DNA from: Dicaeum eximium
Lineage: Eukaryota; Chordata; Aves; Passeriformes; Dicaeidae
Assembly: GCA_013396995.1 (NCBI GenBank)
Contig: VWZP01002202.1
Span: 331,539-395,538, forward strand
Direction: 5' to 3'
Length of the DNA: 64,000 nucleotides
The position numbers were made by a program, and so were the translations under genes. Positions within the stretch are counted from its first letter, which is position 1, and each line of letters opens with the position of its first letter. The notes under the pieces were generated by a model that searched no databases, was not told where the DNA came from, and saw only the letters and a program-made list of their open reading frames with translations. This document shows, in pieces, positions 9,866-21,750 of the stretch.

Positions 9866-12800
9866 GTAAGTGCTCTAATTGTTTTCTCTGTGGCCCGAGA
9901 TGAATAATTGAGAGGTCTTTGAGGAGAATTAATTAGCCCGTTTATTGGCAGTAAATGCTTTTCTCCAGATGATGAAATAGATCCCGAGCCACACGTGGGG
10001 CAGGCAGATGCAGGTCATTGATGCGGCTCTGGAGCACGCCGGTGCGGTCCCACAGGCCGGCCGTGCTGGTGTCCCGTGCCTACTGTGGACTGGCACCCTG
10101 GGTCTGGCTCCCAGGGCCTGCCCGGCGTGCCCGGAGCTCCCTGCACCCATGGGCAGCACTTGGTGTGGGGAGCCTGCTGTTGGTGGGAGCAGGGGGCACT
10201 GAGGGGCAGGCAGGGCTCTGTCTGTGGCACAGGGGAAGCCCTTTGCCCCCATCGTGCCCATGGAGCTTCCTGCTTGTCCCCAGCTTGCATCCCATCCTGG
10301 GGGTCCCTCCCTGTGCAGACCCTGATCTGTCCCTTTGTGTCTCCTTCTTAGTTCTCCTGAATGCCAGGGTGGTGCCAATTTGGGGCTTGTAGCCTCCACC
10401 TCCTCCTCACCTCCTCCTCTTCCTCCTTCTCCCCTGGGTATGGGGTGAAGGGCCTTGCATGGCCAGAAATGCTCAAACAAGGATTTCCTTGTTGCTGCAT
10501 GAACTGTTTGCCTTCTCCTGGGCCAGCCGTTAATGAGGTTTGGCAGGAGGCACCGTCAGCCCCAGGCATTGGATTTCTATAAATCAGCCTGGAGCTGATG
10601 TGTGGGGCTGGGATGGAGCTGCTCGATCTTGGTTCGTGGGACTTCAGCTTGTGGGTCCTGGGAGCCCCTCTGGGAGTGGGACAGCCTGGCATGGTGGAGC
10701 GGGGCAGGGCCTGAGTGGGACAAGGGGCTGCTTCCCCCAGGCAGGTCAGGGCAGCCACTTCACGCATTTCCAGGAATGGCACAAAGTGTAAAGCGAAAAA
10801 TAAAGCAGCTTCCTACATCTGGGATGTTTTGTCCTGATCTTTCCCACGTGCCCATCTCTTTTGCCAAGACCCAGAGAGGCTGTTGGGTGCTCTGAACTGG
10901 GATGAGGATCCTGCCCTGCCTTGGGGTGGGGGGCTGTGGCTATGGCTGTGTGTTCCCGGGCAGCCTCGGGCATGCCAAGTGGGGCAGGCAAATCATCCAG
11001 GCCCCTGGGAAGCTTTTGCTGCTTCTCCCTGCTGGAAGCAATGCCACAGGGGCAGGGCTGGCATGGGGGCCCTTTGTGCTGAAGCCGTGGTGGCAGATGT
11101 GCTGGCTGTCACCGGCACAGGGACACTGCCAGGGCTGCAGGTCCTGTGGCCTGTGGAGTGCCCCTGTCCCCGGGGCACTCAGGCCGTGCCCATCCAGGGA
11201 TGCCTCAAGTGTAGCAGGGACTTTGCAGGTTGCCGTTGCCAAGGGTCTCCCGGGAATGGCTGCTCCTGGCAGCCCTGTGTCCAGGCAGGGAGATGCTGGA
11301 AGTGGGACCTTTATCTCTGTTTTCCCACAGCCATTCGCTCTGCTCTCCTCACCCGTGGGACGGTTTGTTTGGGAGCAGGCACAGCCCATCCGTGCTGCAC
11401 ACAGAGAGGAGCCACAGGTCTCAAAGGTGATGTTTCATTTCGTGCTCTGAGTGTGCTTCCCCTTCTCCAAAAATACCTCTGCTCTCACTGAGCTCTCACA
11501 GAGCCCTCGGCCCCGGGACCCACTCGCCACAGGGGCGGCTTTGGGGGGCACCGGGGCGCGCAGCAATGTGAGCTGGGCCAGCTGCGGCAGGCTGCGAGCC
11601 CGGGCTGGCCCCTGCCCGGCCGCCTCCACCGGCTGCAGGGCCGCGCTCCGGGGCTGCGCCCGGACCCGGTGCCCGCGCTCGGACCCGGTGCCCGCGCTCT
11701 CAGCGCTCGCAGCCGCCGCAAAGCCGGGGCTGGGAACAGCAACCCCGGCGAGAGGTTGTGCAAGAAGGGGGGACCCGGGAGGGCACGGGGCAGCCGGTGT
11801 TGAAATTCCAGGCTCTTACAGAAAAGCCCCCGGGCAGAATTCCTGACAGGGGTGATTCATCCCCCACTGGAAGCGATGACTTTGCCTCTCCAGTAAACAC
11901 TCCTCAATTCAGCGGGGTGCCACCGCTCCGTCCTGCCGTGGGGTGACGGGGCTGCCCTGGGCGCCGCAGGCAGCGCCGGGGGGGCTGAGGAGGGCCAGGG
12001 GGGCAGTGGGCGACTGGGAGCCAACTGCGGGGCAGCAGAGCGGTGGGCACCAAGGGCAAAACGGAATCCTTGGCTCCCTGCCCCGGCTGCCACCCAAACC
12101 CCGCGCAGGCCATTGCTGTTGCCAGGTGCTTTGGGGGCCCCGTCTCCCGCCGGTGAGGGCACACGGGACAGCCTTTTCCAGGAAGCACGCGAGGGCAGCC
12201 AGGCTGCGGAGTTCCCGACAGCAGCTCTGGTTTTAATAACAGCAAATCAATGTGCTTCCTCCCTGGCCTCCCCCTCCAGTGGCTTCCCCATAAGGCAAAC
12301 AGCCCATGTGGGAGCCCCAGCTGTGGCCATTGTACGCGGGGTTCTGAGAGCTGCTGGCCCACGCCTGCCTGCCCTGCACGCTGCAGCCCGCACCTGCGTG
12401 CTGCCTGCGCCCCGGCCCCACTGTATTTAGGGAAGTTCGGGGGTCCTCAGTGCCCCTGCCCACCTCTGCTGTGCCCAACCCCTACACAGGAGGTTGCTGC
12501 CTGCAGGGCAGCTCCATGGCTGGGCATTCCCAGCTGCTCCAGTCTTGCCTCCCGAGTCCAGCCCCGTGCTGTGATTCCGCCTCCTCCCCGTGGGTTTGCA
12601 CAAACCTCTCGCTTGCTTTGTGCTTGTTTTGAGAACAGATTAGTCATGGCTCTGAGCTGGCTTCCAGCAAATGCACAACAGCACCATGGAAAAACGAGAA
12701 CAGTGAAGTGATGACTCAGCAGGGCTCCCACTCTGTCCCTGGGGTGCCAACTGTCCCTGCTCCTGCCTGGCCCCGAGCAGCAGCGCAGACCACCCGGGGA

Positions 12801-15800
12801 TGCCGCAGCTGAGCCAGGGTGGGTGGGCGATGGCAGGAGAGAGCCGGGCAGCGCCTGCCTGGCTGCCTGGAAGCTGCAATAGTGCTGGCAGGGTGACACC
12901 AGGTCCTTGGGGTGACAGGCAGCCTCCTCCCCTTCCCCTGTGCCCTCCTGCACCTGGCGGGTGGGGACTCCCTCCTGCTGGCACCTTGCTGCCCCAAACC
13001 CCGCTGCGTGTGGCTGGAACGTCCTGCTGCTGGCGGCCGCAGCTCAGTGCCCAGCAGGCCTGGGGGGTTCTGGGGATGCCACAGGGATGGGTGGCTGCTA
13101 GGATCCTGCCAGGACTCAGCGGGCTGGGGATCCCAGGCTGCGTGGGCTCAGCAGTGAGTCCCGGACAGGACAGCAGGGCCCTCCTGGCCGCCACCTGCGC
13201 GCCACTGACGGGAACTCCCGGGGCGGGCCCTTACCGTACCTCACACCTTGCTCCGCTGCCCTTCCCTGCCCTGCCTTGGCTGGCTGCCTGGCAGCTCAGC
13301 GTGTTGCCAAGCCTCATTGCCAGGTGGCTTATCGTGATCCCATGGCGCTGGACACCAACTGGTGTCGGCTGCCAAGGATGAACAATGTAATTACTGGAAT
13401 TACAGTAAAGCGCTCCCATTCCCACTCATTAAATGCTGAGACAGGGCCCCTTGGTCCTTCTGGGGAGCATCTGCTCCAGCTGTGCCCTTTGCCAGCCACA
13501 CGGCCCATCGTGGCCCAAGTGGTGCCACCGGCACCCGTCACCCCGCGCCCAGCTGGGTGCCTGGAGCTGCTCCCTGCTGTGGCCACCAGAGCCGTGGCAT
13601 GGCAGAGCCCACCCGGCTGGTGGGACCTTCAGGCCCCCCAGCATTGTGCACGGTGAGGAGGGGGCAGGAGGGCAGGGCTGGATTGCAGGCACAGGGTCCC
13701 ACATCCGGGAGCTCCATCCCCAGCCATGTGTGCGGCTCTGCCACGGCCGGCTCCTGTGCCGAGGCCGGGACTGATGTGAGGCCAAGGGATGCTCCAGGGC
13801 TAGGGCTTGGCACTTGCCCATGGCTGCTCTGCCAGGGTCAGTTGAGGACTCTGTGCTGTGCTGGGCAAGCTCAGCCCAGGCAGCTGGCAGCTTGCTGCCC
13901 GAGCACCCACAGGGACCTCCCCAGCCGTGCCGTGTGCCCAGGGGTGGCCACAGCCAGTGCCTGGCACCTCACGGCTCCCTGCGAGTGCAGGTGCAGGAGC
14001 AGCGTGGCCCCGGGCCCGGGTCTCTGCCAGGGAGCCGAGCTGGGCTGGGGGGGCCGGGGCAGGGCAGCTCGCGCCGCTGGTGATGGAAGGAGTGAGGAAT
14101 CCACAGCTGCTGCTCCCTGGAGCTGGCGCGGGTCTGGCTGGGGAAGCAGCAACAAAGCAGGGTTTCCATGGGGATGTACACAGCCTGCTGGGCCCAGCTG
14201 CATCCCGAAATACTTCCTGGCCTGGGCTGCTACCCCCTGCTCCCTGCCTGCTAATAGCCCTACCTGGCCCAGGGAGAGCCAGGGCCAAGCCAGCCCCCAC
14301 GGCTCCCCCAGCCACCAAGGCTCTGCTCCAGGCCACTGGCAGCTGAGCTGCTACCAGGACAGGGACTTTGAGCAGTGCCTTGAGTGGAGAGGCCCAAGAT
14401 GAGGGGCAGCTGTGGAACCGAGGGGCTCTGGGGATATAGAGCTGCAGCCCTGCTCCTCCTCCAGCCCAAGCAGTCTGTCTCTTGTCCTGGGCCTGCAGCT
14501 GGGACCACCACTGCCAGCCCCGGGCTCTGCTGCAGAGCTCGTGCTTGTGCTTCCTGGCAGTTGGCTGGGAGCAGATGTCGTGGTCCCTGTTCCCAAATGT
14601 CCCCGTGGCCCTGGCCTGCAGAGGAATTGCCACGTAAGGAGCAGGTGGTGCCATTTACAGTAAGTCCCCAGCTGCTGCACAGCCCTTTCCTGCATTCTAC
14701 TGGGAAATGCAGTGGTGGATGTGGGAATGTCCTGGCGCTGCAGAGCCAAGCAGGAAGAAGTGTGCAGGGAGTGCCGGAGGCCGGGGTGTCACAGCGAGCT
14801 CCCTGCCTGGCTCTGCCGCCTTCCCCGGGGTCCCGGTGTGGGGCTGGGAGCCCTCGTGGGCCTGTCCTGCTTCCCTGTGCTCAGCTGGATTTTCGGCATG
14901 GTTGGTGTAGCCACGACAGAGCTGTGGAGTGCCGAGCCCTCCGCTGCTGTGCCCGCAGCAATCTCCAGCTGCGGTGGTTTCCTGTTTTGGCTCTGCAGAG
15001 CCTGGTACACACCAGAGCAGGTTTCCTGCACCCCTGACCCTGCAGGGTTCAGGTTCACCATCCCTGGTGAGTGGACGCTTCCTTCTTGTGCCGGTAACGA
15101 GCCAGCCGTGTGATGGGAAGCATCGGTGGCTGCCCTGCAGCCCATGGGGAGGCCAGGCTGAGGCAGGACGGGGCGCTGCAGGGGCTGTGGGGAGCAGCCT
15201 GTGCCTGCCTGACCACCCTGCTGTGTCCCTGCACCTTGTCAGGCTCTCACTGGGCCTGGTGCCTTCACCCTGCTCTGCATGGCCACCATCACAGCATGGA
15301 GGAGCTGATGGCCCCGGGGGCATGCACTTACAGCTGTACTGGGTTCTGCTGGTGCTGCCTGGTGCCCAGCCCCAGGAGGTCTGGGATGTGGAGAGCTGCA
15401 GGACCCCAATGTCCCAGCCCTGCTTCTGGAGCCCAGTCCAAATCCCTGTCTGGCTCCTGGCACCATCACAGGGTGACAGGGTCTGATCACCCTGGTAACA
15501 CCTTCCCCATCCAGGAGCCCTCCCGGGGGAGCTCAGCTGCCCCAGCCCTGTGAAGGGCAGAGGGGAACTGGCTGTGGGACATGTTTGATAGACTGCTTAC
15601 GAAATGCAGGGCCAAGTCCACTCAGCTGCTCTGGAGCAGAGAGAGGTTTGTGAAACCTTCAGCAGGGATTTGCCTGCCGGCCGCCGCGTCACTGCTGCCG
15701 CGAGCTTGGCTTTATTCCAAGAACCCGCGGGGCTGGCGGAGCTTCCCGGATTCTTGATTCAGCGGCGGGTTGCAGCACCGCGAGGGAAGAGGCCCTGGGT

Positions 15801-17310
15801 CGGCAGTGCCAGGGCCCTTCTGGGAAGTGAAGGAGCCGGGGCTGTTCCCACAGAGATGGGAGGGCTGGGGTCTGGCTGGGGGGACACGGGCAGGGTCACT
15901 GCGGGCAGCCTGCCTGCCATCCCTGGGGCAGCTTCCCCCTCTGCCCCACCGTGGGGTGCTGTGAACCCCCTGCTCTGCCAGGAGGGCTGGGTGTGCTCAC
16001 AAACCCCCAGGGCCCTGTTTTTCCTCCCCTGATTCGCCTCCTCCTGCCTGGGGCAGGGTGATGCTCCTGCCAGCTGGGGGCTGCTGTGCCTGCAGCGCTG
16101 CTGCCGCCCCATCACCGGCATGGGGCCGGAGCCACCGGTGCTGCTGGGAGCCCTGAACGCAGGGATGTGCCCCGGCAGGGCCTGGCAGGCAGCCACCCGG
16201 GCAATGCGTGGGCATTCCTTGCATAGCTGCAGCGGGTGCCTGGGCAGGCCGTGGCACTTCTGGCAGCACACGTGCCACAGCCCCACGTAGCGGCCCCAGA
16301 ATAGCCACTGGGACTGTGCCATGCCCACAGCCTGGACCGGCACACTCACCATCCCTCTGCTCCGGGCTGATTCCTAAGGAAATCCTGTTCCCAGCAGCTG
16401 GGGTTCCCGGGGAGGCGGGAGCACTGCTCATGATGCCAGGCATAATGCCTACAGCGTGGAGATTGCACAAAGCACCTGGGCACAGCCTGCTCCTGGGGGA
16501 GTTCTGGGGGCTGTCCTGCTCCCAGGGGATCGCCCACATCCCTGGATTCAGCTCTACCAGCCAGGCACTGCACTGCACACCAGCCAGACGAAGCTGCAGG
16601 CTCATTCCCGTGCCGATTGCCCCAGCAATGCCCCCAGCAGCAGGGGACAAGAGCTTCTGGGAGCAAGGATGTCCCCAGGAGAATTGAATGCTCTCCTCTC
16701 CCTCGGGCATCTGTGCCTGGCTGGGGTTCTGCACAGGATGGAGCTTTTCCCTCTGTGCTGTGGGGTGAGCAGCACCTGGGCACCTCTACCCTGAGCCCAG
16801 TACACTCCCAGAGGGAGCACTGCAGACCCTTTCCTGCCCGTGCCTCAAAGTGCCCTTTGCTCCTCACCCTGCATGTGCCAAAGTGCCCTGCTCCTGCAGC
16901 TCCTGCAGCTCCTCACCCTGCATGTGCCAGAACAGGGCTAGGGGAGGGCAGGACTCGCTTGGCCCTTCACAAGCACTGCACTGGGGCTGTGCCACAGGCC
17001 AGCCTTGGCCACCAGCTCGGCCCCTCCTGTGCCCAGGGCCGTGTCTGCTGTCCCGTGGTCGCACCGCGTGTGCGAGCCAGGGGCAGATCCATCCTCAGGC
17101 TTGGCTGGCGGAGCGATGTCCGGGGCTCAGACATACCTGAGTGCTGGGCAGAGCTTACGCACGGCTGAGTCACCGCGGCGGGATCACCCGGCCGGCACCG
17201 ACAGCGGCTCCAGGAAACGCTGCTTACGTGGTGTAAACACATCCCAGCATTGTGCAGGGGCCAGGCGGCCTCAGCGGGGCAAGAGAAATCAAACCAAATC
17301 TGGTGTTTTT
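9866..17310. other. Gene-poor interval downstream of SOCS3
   Basis: About 7.4 kb with no coding exon I can recognise; open frames here are GC-driven and lack domains. Notable non-coding content: an AT-rich island around 9870-9985 with several TAATT/ATTA cores; TTCCAGGAA at 10768-10776 and 12176-12184; TGACTCAGC (AP-1/MARE type) at 12712-12720; an AT-rich island around 13380-13440 with an inverted repeat (GTAATTAC, then GAATTACAG); TTCCAAGAA at 15715-15723. These are candidate SOCS3 regulatory elements by position only. Confidence 0.45.
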
Positions 17311-17328
17311 CATTAAAAAATAGTGCTC

Positions 17329-17334
17329 TTTATT
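17329..17334 (-). terminator. SOCS3 polyadenylation signal
   Basis: AATAAA on minus, about 1.1 kb after the SOCS3 stop. Just upstream on the transcript (17361-17379) is an AU-rich run with ATTTATATTTAT, in keeping with the short-lived, AU-rich SOCS3 mRNA known in mammals. The SOCS3 3' UTR is thus about 17310-18429 and holds no other gene. Confidence 0.75.
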
Positions 17335-18429
17335 ATAAATTATGGAAACATTTTCTTTCTGAATATAAATATAAATATGTGCAAAGTTTCATCTGAGTTT
17401 GGTTTTGGTTGAATTTTCAAGCATTGTTTTGCTCAGCCCTCAAGGCTGGAGGTGAAGATGGAATCTTTATAAAAGACAGTGATTCACGTTGGCCTGTAAA
17501 CATCCCTTCGGTTAAAAAAATAAGAATAAAAATTAAAAAAAGCCAGAAAACCCAACCACTTTTCTGGGTGGACGCAGAAAAGCACTGACGAGATGACACG
17601 CTCCAGGGGCTCGTCCTGCTGCGCTCCTGCGGGAATTGGAGCCCTACGGGGCAGCGCAGCCGGGGTCTGAGGGAGTGTCTGGGCAGAGGTGGGCTGTGCC
17701 TGCAGGGAGCGGGGCACAGCGTCCTCGGGGCGATCCTTGCAGGTGCGGCTGTGCGGGACTCGGCAGCAGCGGGACGCGCCGCTCCCCTCCAGCTTCACGG
17801 CACACCAGCGGGACCGTCACTGCGCAGCGTCACCCGCACCGCGGGGCACGGGGGATAGTAAGGCTTAGTCCCCTGGAAAATGGCAACGCGGGGCAAAGGC
17901 ATCGACCTCTTAGTCCGGGGCTTGGTGTGAAAGGAGCTTTCACCCACAAGGAGGCAGCAAGAGGTACAGTATGGGCAAAAAACACCTTCCCCTTAAAACT
18001 GAGGAAAAGTGATCAGGCACTCCTGGGCTCCAGTGCTTTCTATTTCTGAGGGTGGAAGGGCTCTCTCCAAGACACCCCCAGCGTGGGGCGGGCAGGGGGC
18101 ACGTTCCCCCGTGCTGTGGGAGCTGTCCTGGCCGCCCAAGCCCACGGGGGCTTTGCCAATGGGTTCACTGTAACATCCACAGTCTGGTCGGAGCCATCTC
18201 CTTCCCCGTGGAGAGGAGGTGTCACGCTTGCTTGAGGAGTCCCCCCAGCACCACGGGTGCCCAGCTATGCTGGCCACAGCCCTGAGCCCATGGCAGCTCG
18301 CCCCAGGTCCCCCTCTCTCCCTCCGGGATGGAGAGGCTGGGCATGCCCTGCCAGCTCCTGTGCCGGTGGGGCATTGTGCCTGTCCCCTGTTCTTGTGCTT
18401 GTAGCATGCGGCCTTGCTCCGCTGGCCCC

Positions 18430-19059
18430 TTAGAGAGGGGCATCGTACTGGTCCAGGAACTCCTTGATGGGGGCCGGCAGCTGAGTCATCTTCTCGTAGG
18501 AGTCCAGGTGCCCGTTGACGGTCTTGCGGCAGAGGTGCTGCAGGGTGGAGACACTAGAGGAGAGCGGGCGGCTCAGCACCAGGGGGATCTTCTCGCCGCC
18601 CGAGTAGATGTAGTAGGTGCGCTTGGGGTGCAGGGCCCCCCCGGGCTGCTCGGGCACGGCGCAGGGCGTGGGCGGCATGTAGTGATGGACCAGCTTGAGC
18701 ACGCAGTCGAAGCGGGGCACGGGCTGGCTGCTGTGGGGGTCGCTCTGCAGGGAGAAGCTGCCGCCCTCGCACTGGATGCGCAGGTTCTTGGTGCCCGACT
18801 CCGTCTTGACGCTGAGGGTGAAGAAGTGCCTCTGGTCCGAGCTGTCCCTGATGAGGAAGGTGCCAGCCGGCTCGGTGCTCAGCAGCAGGTTGGCCTCGCC
18901 ACCTGTCACCGTGCTCCAGTAGAAGCCGCTCTCCTGCAGCTTGCGTACGGTGTTCACCACCAGCTGGTACTCGCTCTTGGAGCTGAACGTCTTGAGGCGC
19001 AGGCTGGTGTCGAGGGGGCGGCTCATCCCGGCGGCGGGGAACTTGCTGTGGGTGACCAT
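18430..19059 (-). CDS. SOCS3: Suppressor of cytokine signalling 3
   Basis: SOCS3 binds JAK and gp130-family receptors, inhibits JAK kinase activity and recruits an elongin-cullin ligase, giving negative feedback on IL-6/leptin/G-CSF signalling. The 209-residue protein lies in one coding exon. From the N terminus: kinase inhibitory region around LRLKTFSSKSEY (residues 21-32); SH2 domain with the phosphotyrosine-binding arginine in TFLIRDSSD; a short inter-domain segment around PCAVPEQPGG; YYIYSGGEKIPLVL; and a C-terminal SOCS box (LQHLCRKTVNGHL to the end). The mammalian protein is 225 residues; the shortfall lies in the PEST-rich insert after the SH2 domain. Exon 2 begins at 19126 after a GCCGCAG acceptor, so translation starts in exon 2, as in mammals. 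Confidence 0.98.
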   Translation of the reverse strand: MVTHSKFPAAGMSRPLDTSLRLKTFSSKSEYQLVVNTVRKLQESGFYWSTVTGGEANLLLSTEPAGTFLIRDSSDQRHFFTLSVKTESGTKNLRIQCEGGSFSLQSDPHSSQPVPRFDCVLKLVHHYMPPTPCAVPEQPGGALHPKRTYYIYSGGEKIPLVLSRPLSSSVSTLQHLCRKTVNGHLDSYEKMTQLPAPIKEFLDQYDAPL

Positions 19060-19634
19060 GGCGCAGGGAGCCAGCTTCGTGTGCTCTGGATGCTGCTGCC
19101 AGCAGCAGCCGCTGCTACACCATCACCTGCGGCGGAGAGAGCGGTGAGCCCCGGCACGCCGGTCCCCGACTCTACCTTCCCGGGAACACCTGCACCCCCG
19201 CTCCCTCGCCGTTATCCTCCCGCAGCAACAGCGCTGCCGCTTCCCGGCAATCCCCTTCCCAGAAAAACCGGCAGCCCCCCTGCCCAGCTCTCTCTTCCCG
19301 GGAACCGGCAGTCCCCGCTCCCGGCGACTGTCCTTTCGCGACAGCGGCACTCGCGTCCCCAGCTCTTCCTTCCCGGAGCACCGGCACACCTGCGGTCTCC
19401 GCTCTCTCCCCTCTCTAGGAGCACCGCTTCTGATGCTCTCCTGCTCTCTTACGCCCGGGGGCACATCGTTACCCCGGGCCACCGGTTATCGCCCCGCCGA
19501 GGCACCAACATCCTCGGCGATCCCCCTCCCTGGACAGCACCGGCATCGCCGGTCCCCGGAGATCGCGCCCCGAAGGTCCCGGCATCCGCGGCTGTCCCCC
19601 CCGTCCTCTCCGGGAGTCCCTCCCGCGGCCGTAC

Positions 19635-19690
19635 CTGAGGCGCGGGGGCCGGTCCTGGCGGCGGAGCGGGGCCGGTGCGCGGCGGCGAAG
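19635..19690 (-). other. SOCS3: SOCS3 non-coding exon 1 (5' UTR)
   Basis: A GT donor at 19633-19634 (minus) follows CTCAG; the matching acceptor opens exon 2 at 19126. The upstream limit is inferred from the TATA box about 25-30 bp further on, so it is approximate. The 5' UTR intron is 19127-19634. Confidence 0.6.
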
Positions 19691-19714
19691 CTGCCGAGGC
19701 GGCCCGGGGCGGCC

Positions 19715-19772
19715 TCTTATAGCAGGCGGAGCGCCCGCCCTCGGGTTCCTGGAACTGCGCGGCTTCTTGTAA
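19715..19772 (-). promoter_or_regulatory. SOCS3 core promoter: TATA box and two STAT sites
   Basis: On the minus strand: CTATAAG (19715-19721), then upstream TTCCAGGAA (19746-19754) and TTACAAGAA (19764-19772). These match the proximal and distal STAT-responsive elements described for the mouse SOCS3 promoter in sequence, order and close spacing. They mediate STAT3/STAT5 induction and hence the feedback loop. Conservation is seen; function is inferred from the mammalian gene. Confidence 0.85.
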
Positions 19773-20665
19773 CGCGGCGGCACCGCCCGCGCCCCGCCCG
19801 GCCCGGCCCGNGGAGCGGGGGCTGCCGGCCCCAAGGCCCCACGTTGCCAGCCCCGATTCCCACCGTGCCAGGCTGCCGCCAGCCTCGGCCGCGCCTGCTG
19901 CGGGACCCGCGGGGTACCCTCGGAGCGGAGACGGGGCAGAGCGCACCGGGGCTGTGCGGGGGCTCCGAGCTGTGGGATCCCCGCTCCGGGGGCGGCTACG
20001 GGAGCCCGGGGCGCTCGGTGCTCCGGCCGGTCCGCGGGGCCGTGCGGGAGCCCTGCCCGTGGTGCTCCCCGGGGCTCGGTCCGAGGGTTCCTCAGCCCCC
20101 CGGGCCCTCAGGCGCAGCCCCGGTGGGGCCGGTGCCCGGCGGCAGGAGCGGCGCCGGAGCTCCCCGCCCCAGCCGTTTGGCAATTGTTGGTTCCGAGCTC
20201 GCACACGGCCCGACTCGGTCCGTGGGTTCACTTTACACGGTTTAATTTGCCCCGGAGGAGCGGGCGCTGCCCGGCAGGGCCCAGCCCAGCGCGGCGGTTC
20301 TGGGATTCGCGACCCGGCTGCTCTGAAAGGCAAACGAGCGGGGAGGGCCGGCACGGGCACGGGAACGGCTCCGGGGCTGCCCGGCGGCACCGGCAACCGG
20401 GACCTGGCGGGGACCCGCGGTGCCCGGGCTCCGCCTCGCCCGGCGGGACACCGAGCGCCGGTTCCATCGCGGGCAAGAGCCGTGTGCGTCCCTTCGGAGC
20501 CGTTCGGCCGCGCCGGGCTCGCCCCGGGGGGAGAAGAGACACCGGGGGTGACACTGCCGGGCAGGCGATCTGGCTCCGGTGAGCCCGTCCCACGTGTGCG
20601 GCACCGGGGGAGCCCGGCCCGGCCCCGCCGGACAACGAGCCCCTCCCGGGCCCTTCCCGGCCCTC
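19773..20665. other. CpG-rich DNA between SOCS3 and the assembly gap
   Basis: Very CpG-rich, N at 19811. No exon is recognised. It belongs to the SOCS3 promoter island and may also reach the PGS1 promoter, because PGS1 runs rightward from near the gap. The frames open here carry no resemblance to the PGS1 amino terminus. Confidence 0.5.
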
Positions 20666-21372
20666 NNNNNNNNNNNNNNNNNNNNNNNNNNNNNNNNNNN
20701 NNNNNNNNNNNNNNNNNNNNNNNNNNNNNNNNNNNNNNNNNNNNNNNNNNNNNNNNNNNNNNNNNNNNNNNNNNNNNNNNNNNNNNNNNNNNNNNNNNNN
20801 NNNNNNNNNNNNNNNNNNNNNNNNNNNNNNNNNNNNNNNNNNNNNNNNNNNNNNNNNNNNNNNNNNNNNNNNNNNNNNNNNNNNNNNNNNNNNNNNNNNN
20901 NNNNNNNNNNNNNNNNNNNNNNNNNNNNNNNNNNNNNNNNNNNNNNNNNNNNNNNNNNNNNNNNNNNNNNNNNNNNNNNNNNNNNNNNNNNNNNNNNNNN
21001 NNNNNNNNNNNNNNNNNNNNNNNNNNNNNNNNNNNNNNNNNNNNNNNNNNNNNNNNNNNNNNNNNNNNNNNNNNNNNNNNNNNNNNNNNNNNNNNNNNNN
21101 NNNNNNNNNNNNNNNNNNNNNNNNNNNNNNNNNNNNNNNNNNNNNNNNNNNNNNNNNNNNNNNNNNNNNNNNNNNNNNNNNNNNNNNNNNNNNNNNNNNN
21201 NNNNNNNNNNNNNNNNNNNNNNNNNNNNNNNNNNNNNNNNNNNNNNNNNNNNNNNNNNNNNNNNNNNNNNNNNNNNNNNNNNNNNNNNNNNNNNNNNNNN
21301 NNNNNNNNNNNNNNNNNNNNNNNNNNNNNNNNNNNNNNNNNNNNNNNNNNNNNNNNNNNNNNNNNNNNNNNN
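20666..21372. other. Assembly gap of 707 N
   Basis: Run of N inside a CpG island. PGS1 exon 1 (start codon and N-terminal region) is absent from the visible sequence and most likely lies here. Confidence 0.95.
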
Positions 21373-21513
21373 GACGGAGCTCAGCGTTATCCCCGTTCAT
21401 TTCCCGGTCCTCCCCTCCCGCTGCCCCAGGCCCCGGCCGAGAGCTGTCCCGCAGGGCCGGGCGCCCCTCGGCTGTCACGGCCGGGTTTGGGGGCTCGGCA
21501 CAGCCCGGCTGGG

Positions 21514-21750
21514 CCGGGTGTCCCGGGATGGGCCCCAAAGGGGTGACAGTCCCCTCTGTGCCGGGTGTCCCGGGCAGGCCCCAAAGGGGTGACAGTCCCC
21601 TGTGTGCCGGGTGTCCCGGGCAGGCCCCAAAGAGGTGACAGTCCCTTCTGTGCCGGGTGTCCCGGGCAGGGCCTGACAGAGGTGACAGTCCCCTCTGTGC
21701 CGGGCAGGGCCCCAGAGAGGTGACAGTCCCCTGTGTGCCGGGCAGGGCGA
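21514..21750. repeat. 46-bp minisatellite beside the gap
   Basis: About five copies of a unit with GTGACAGTCCCCT and GTGCCGGGTGTCCCGGGCAG. The GTGACAG core recurs at 21543, 21589, 21635, 21682 and 21720: spacing 46, 46, 47, then 38 after an internal deletion. The array may extend into the gap. Confidence 0.85.

Noticed and set aside
20560..20590. GGTGAGCCC near 20580 as the donor of a visible PGS1 exon 1
   Set aside because: The preceding frames do not resemble the basic, hydrophobic PGS1 N terminus, and the phase-2 junction is not supported by a recognisable peptide.
19954..21546. Long frames running through the assembly gap
   Set aside because: Their length comes from N translated as unknown residues; flanking parts show no known domain or PGS1 leader.
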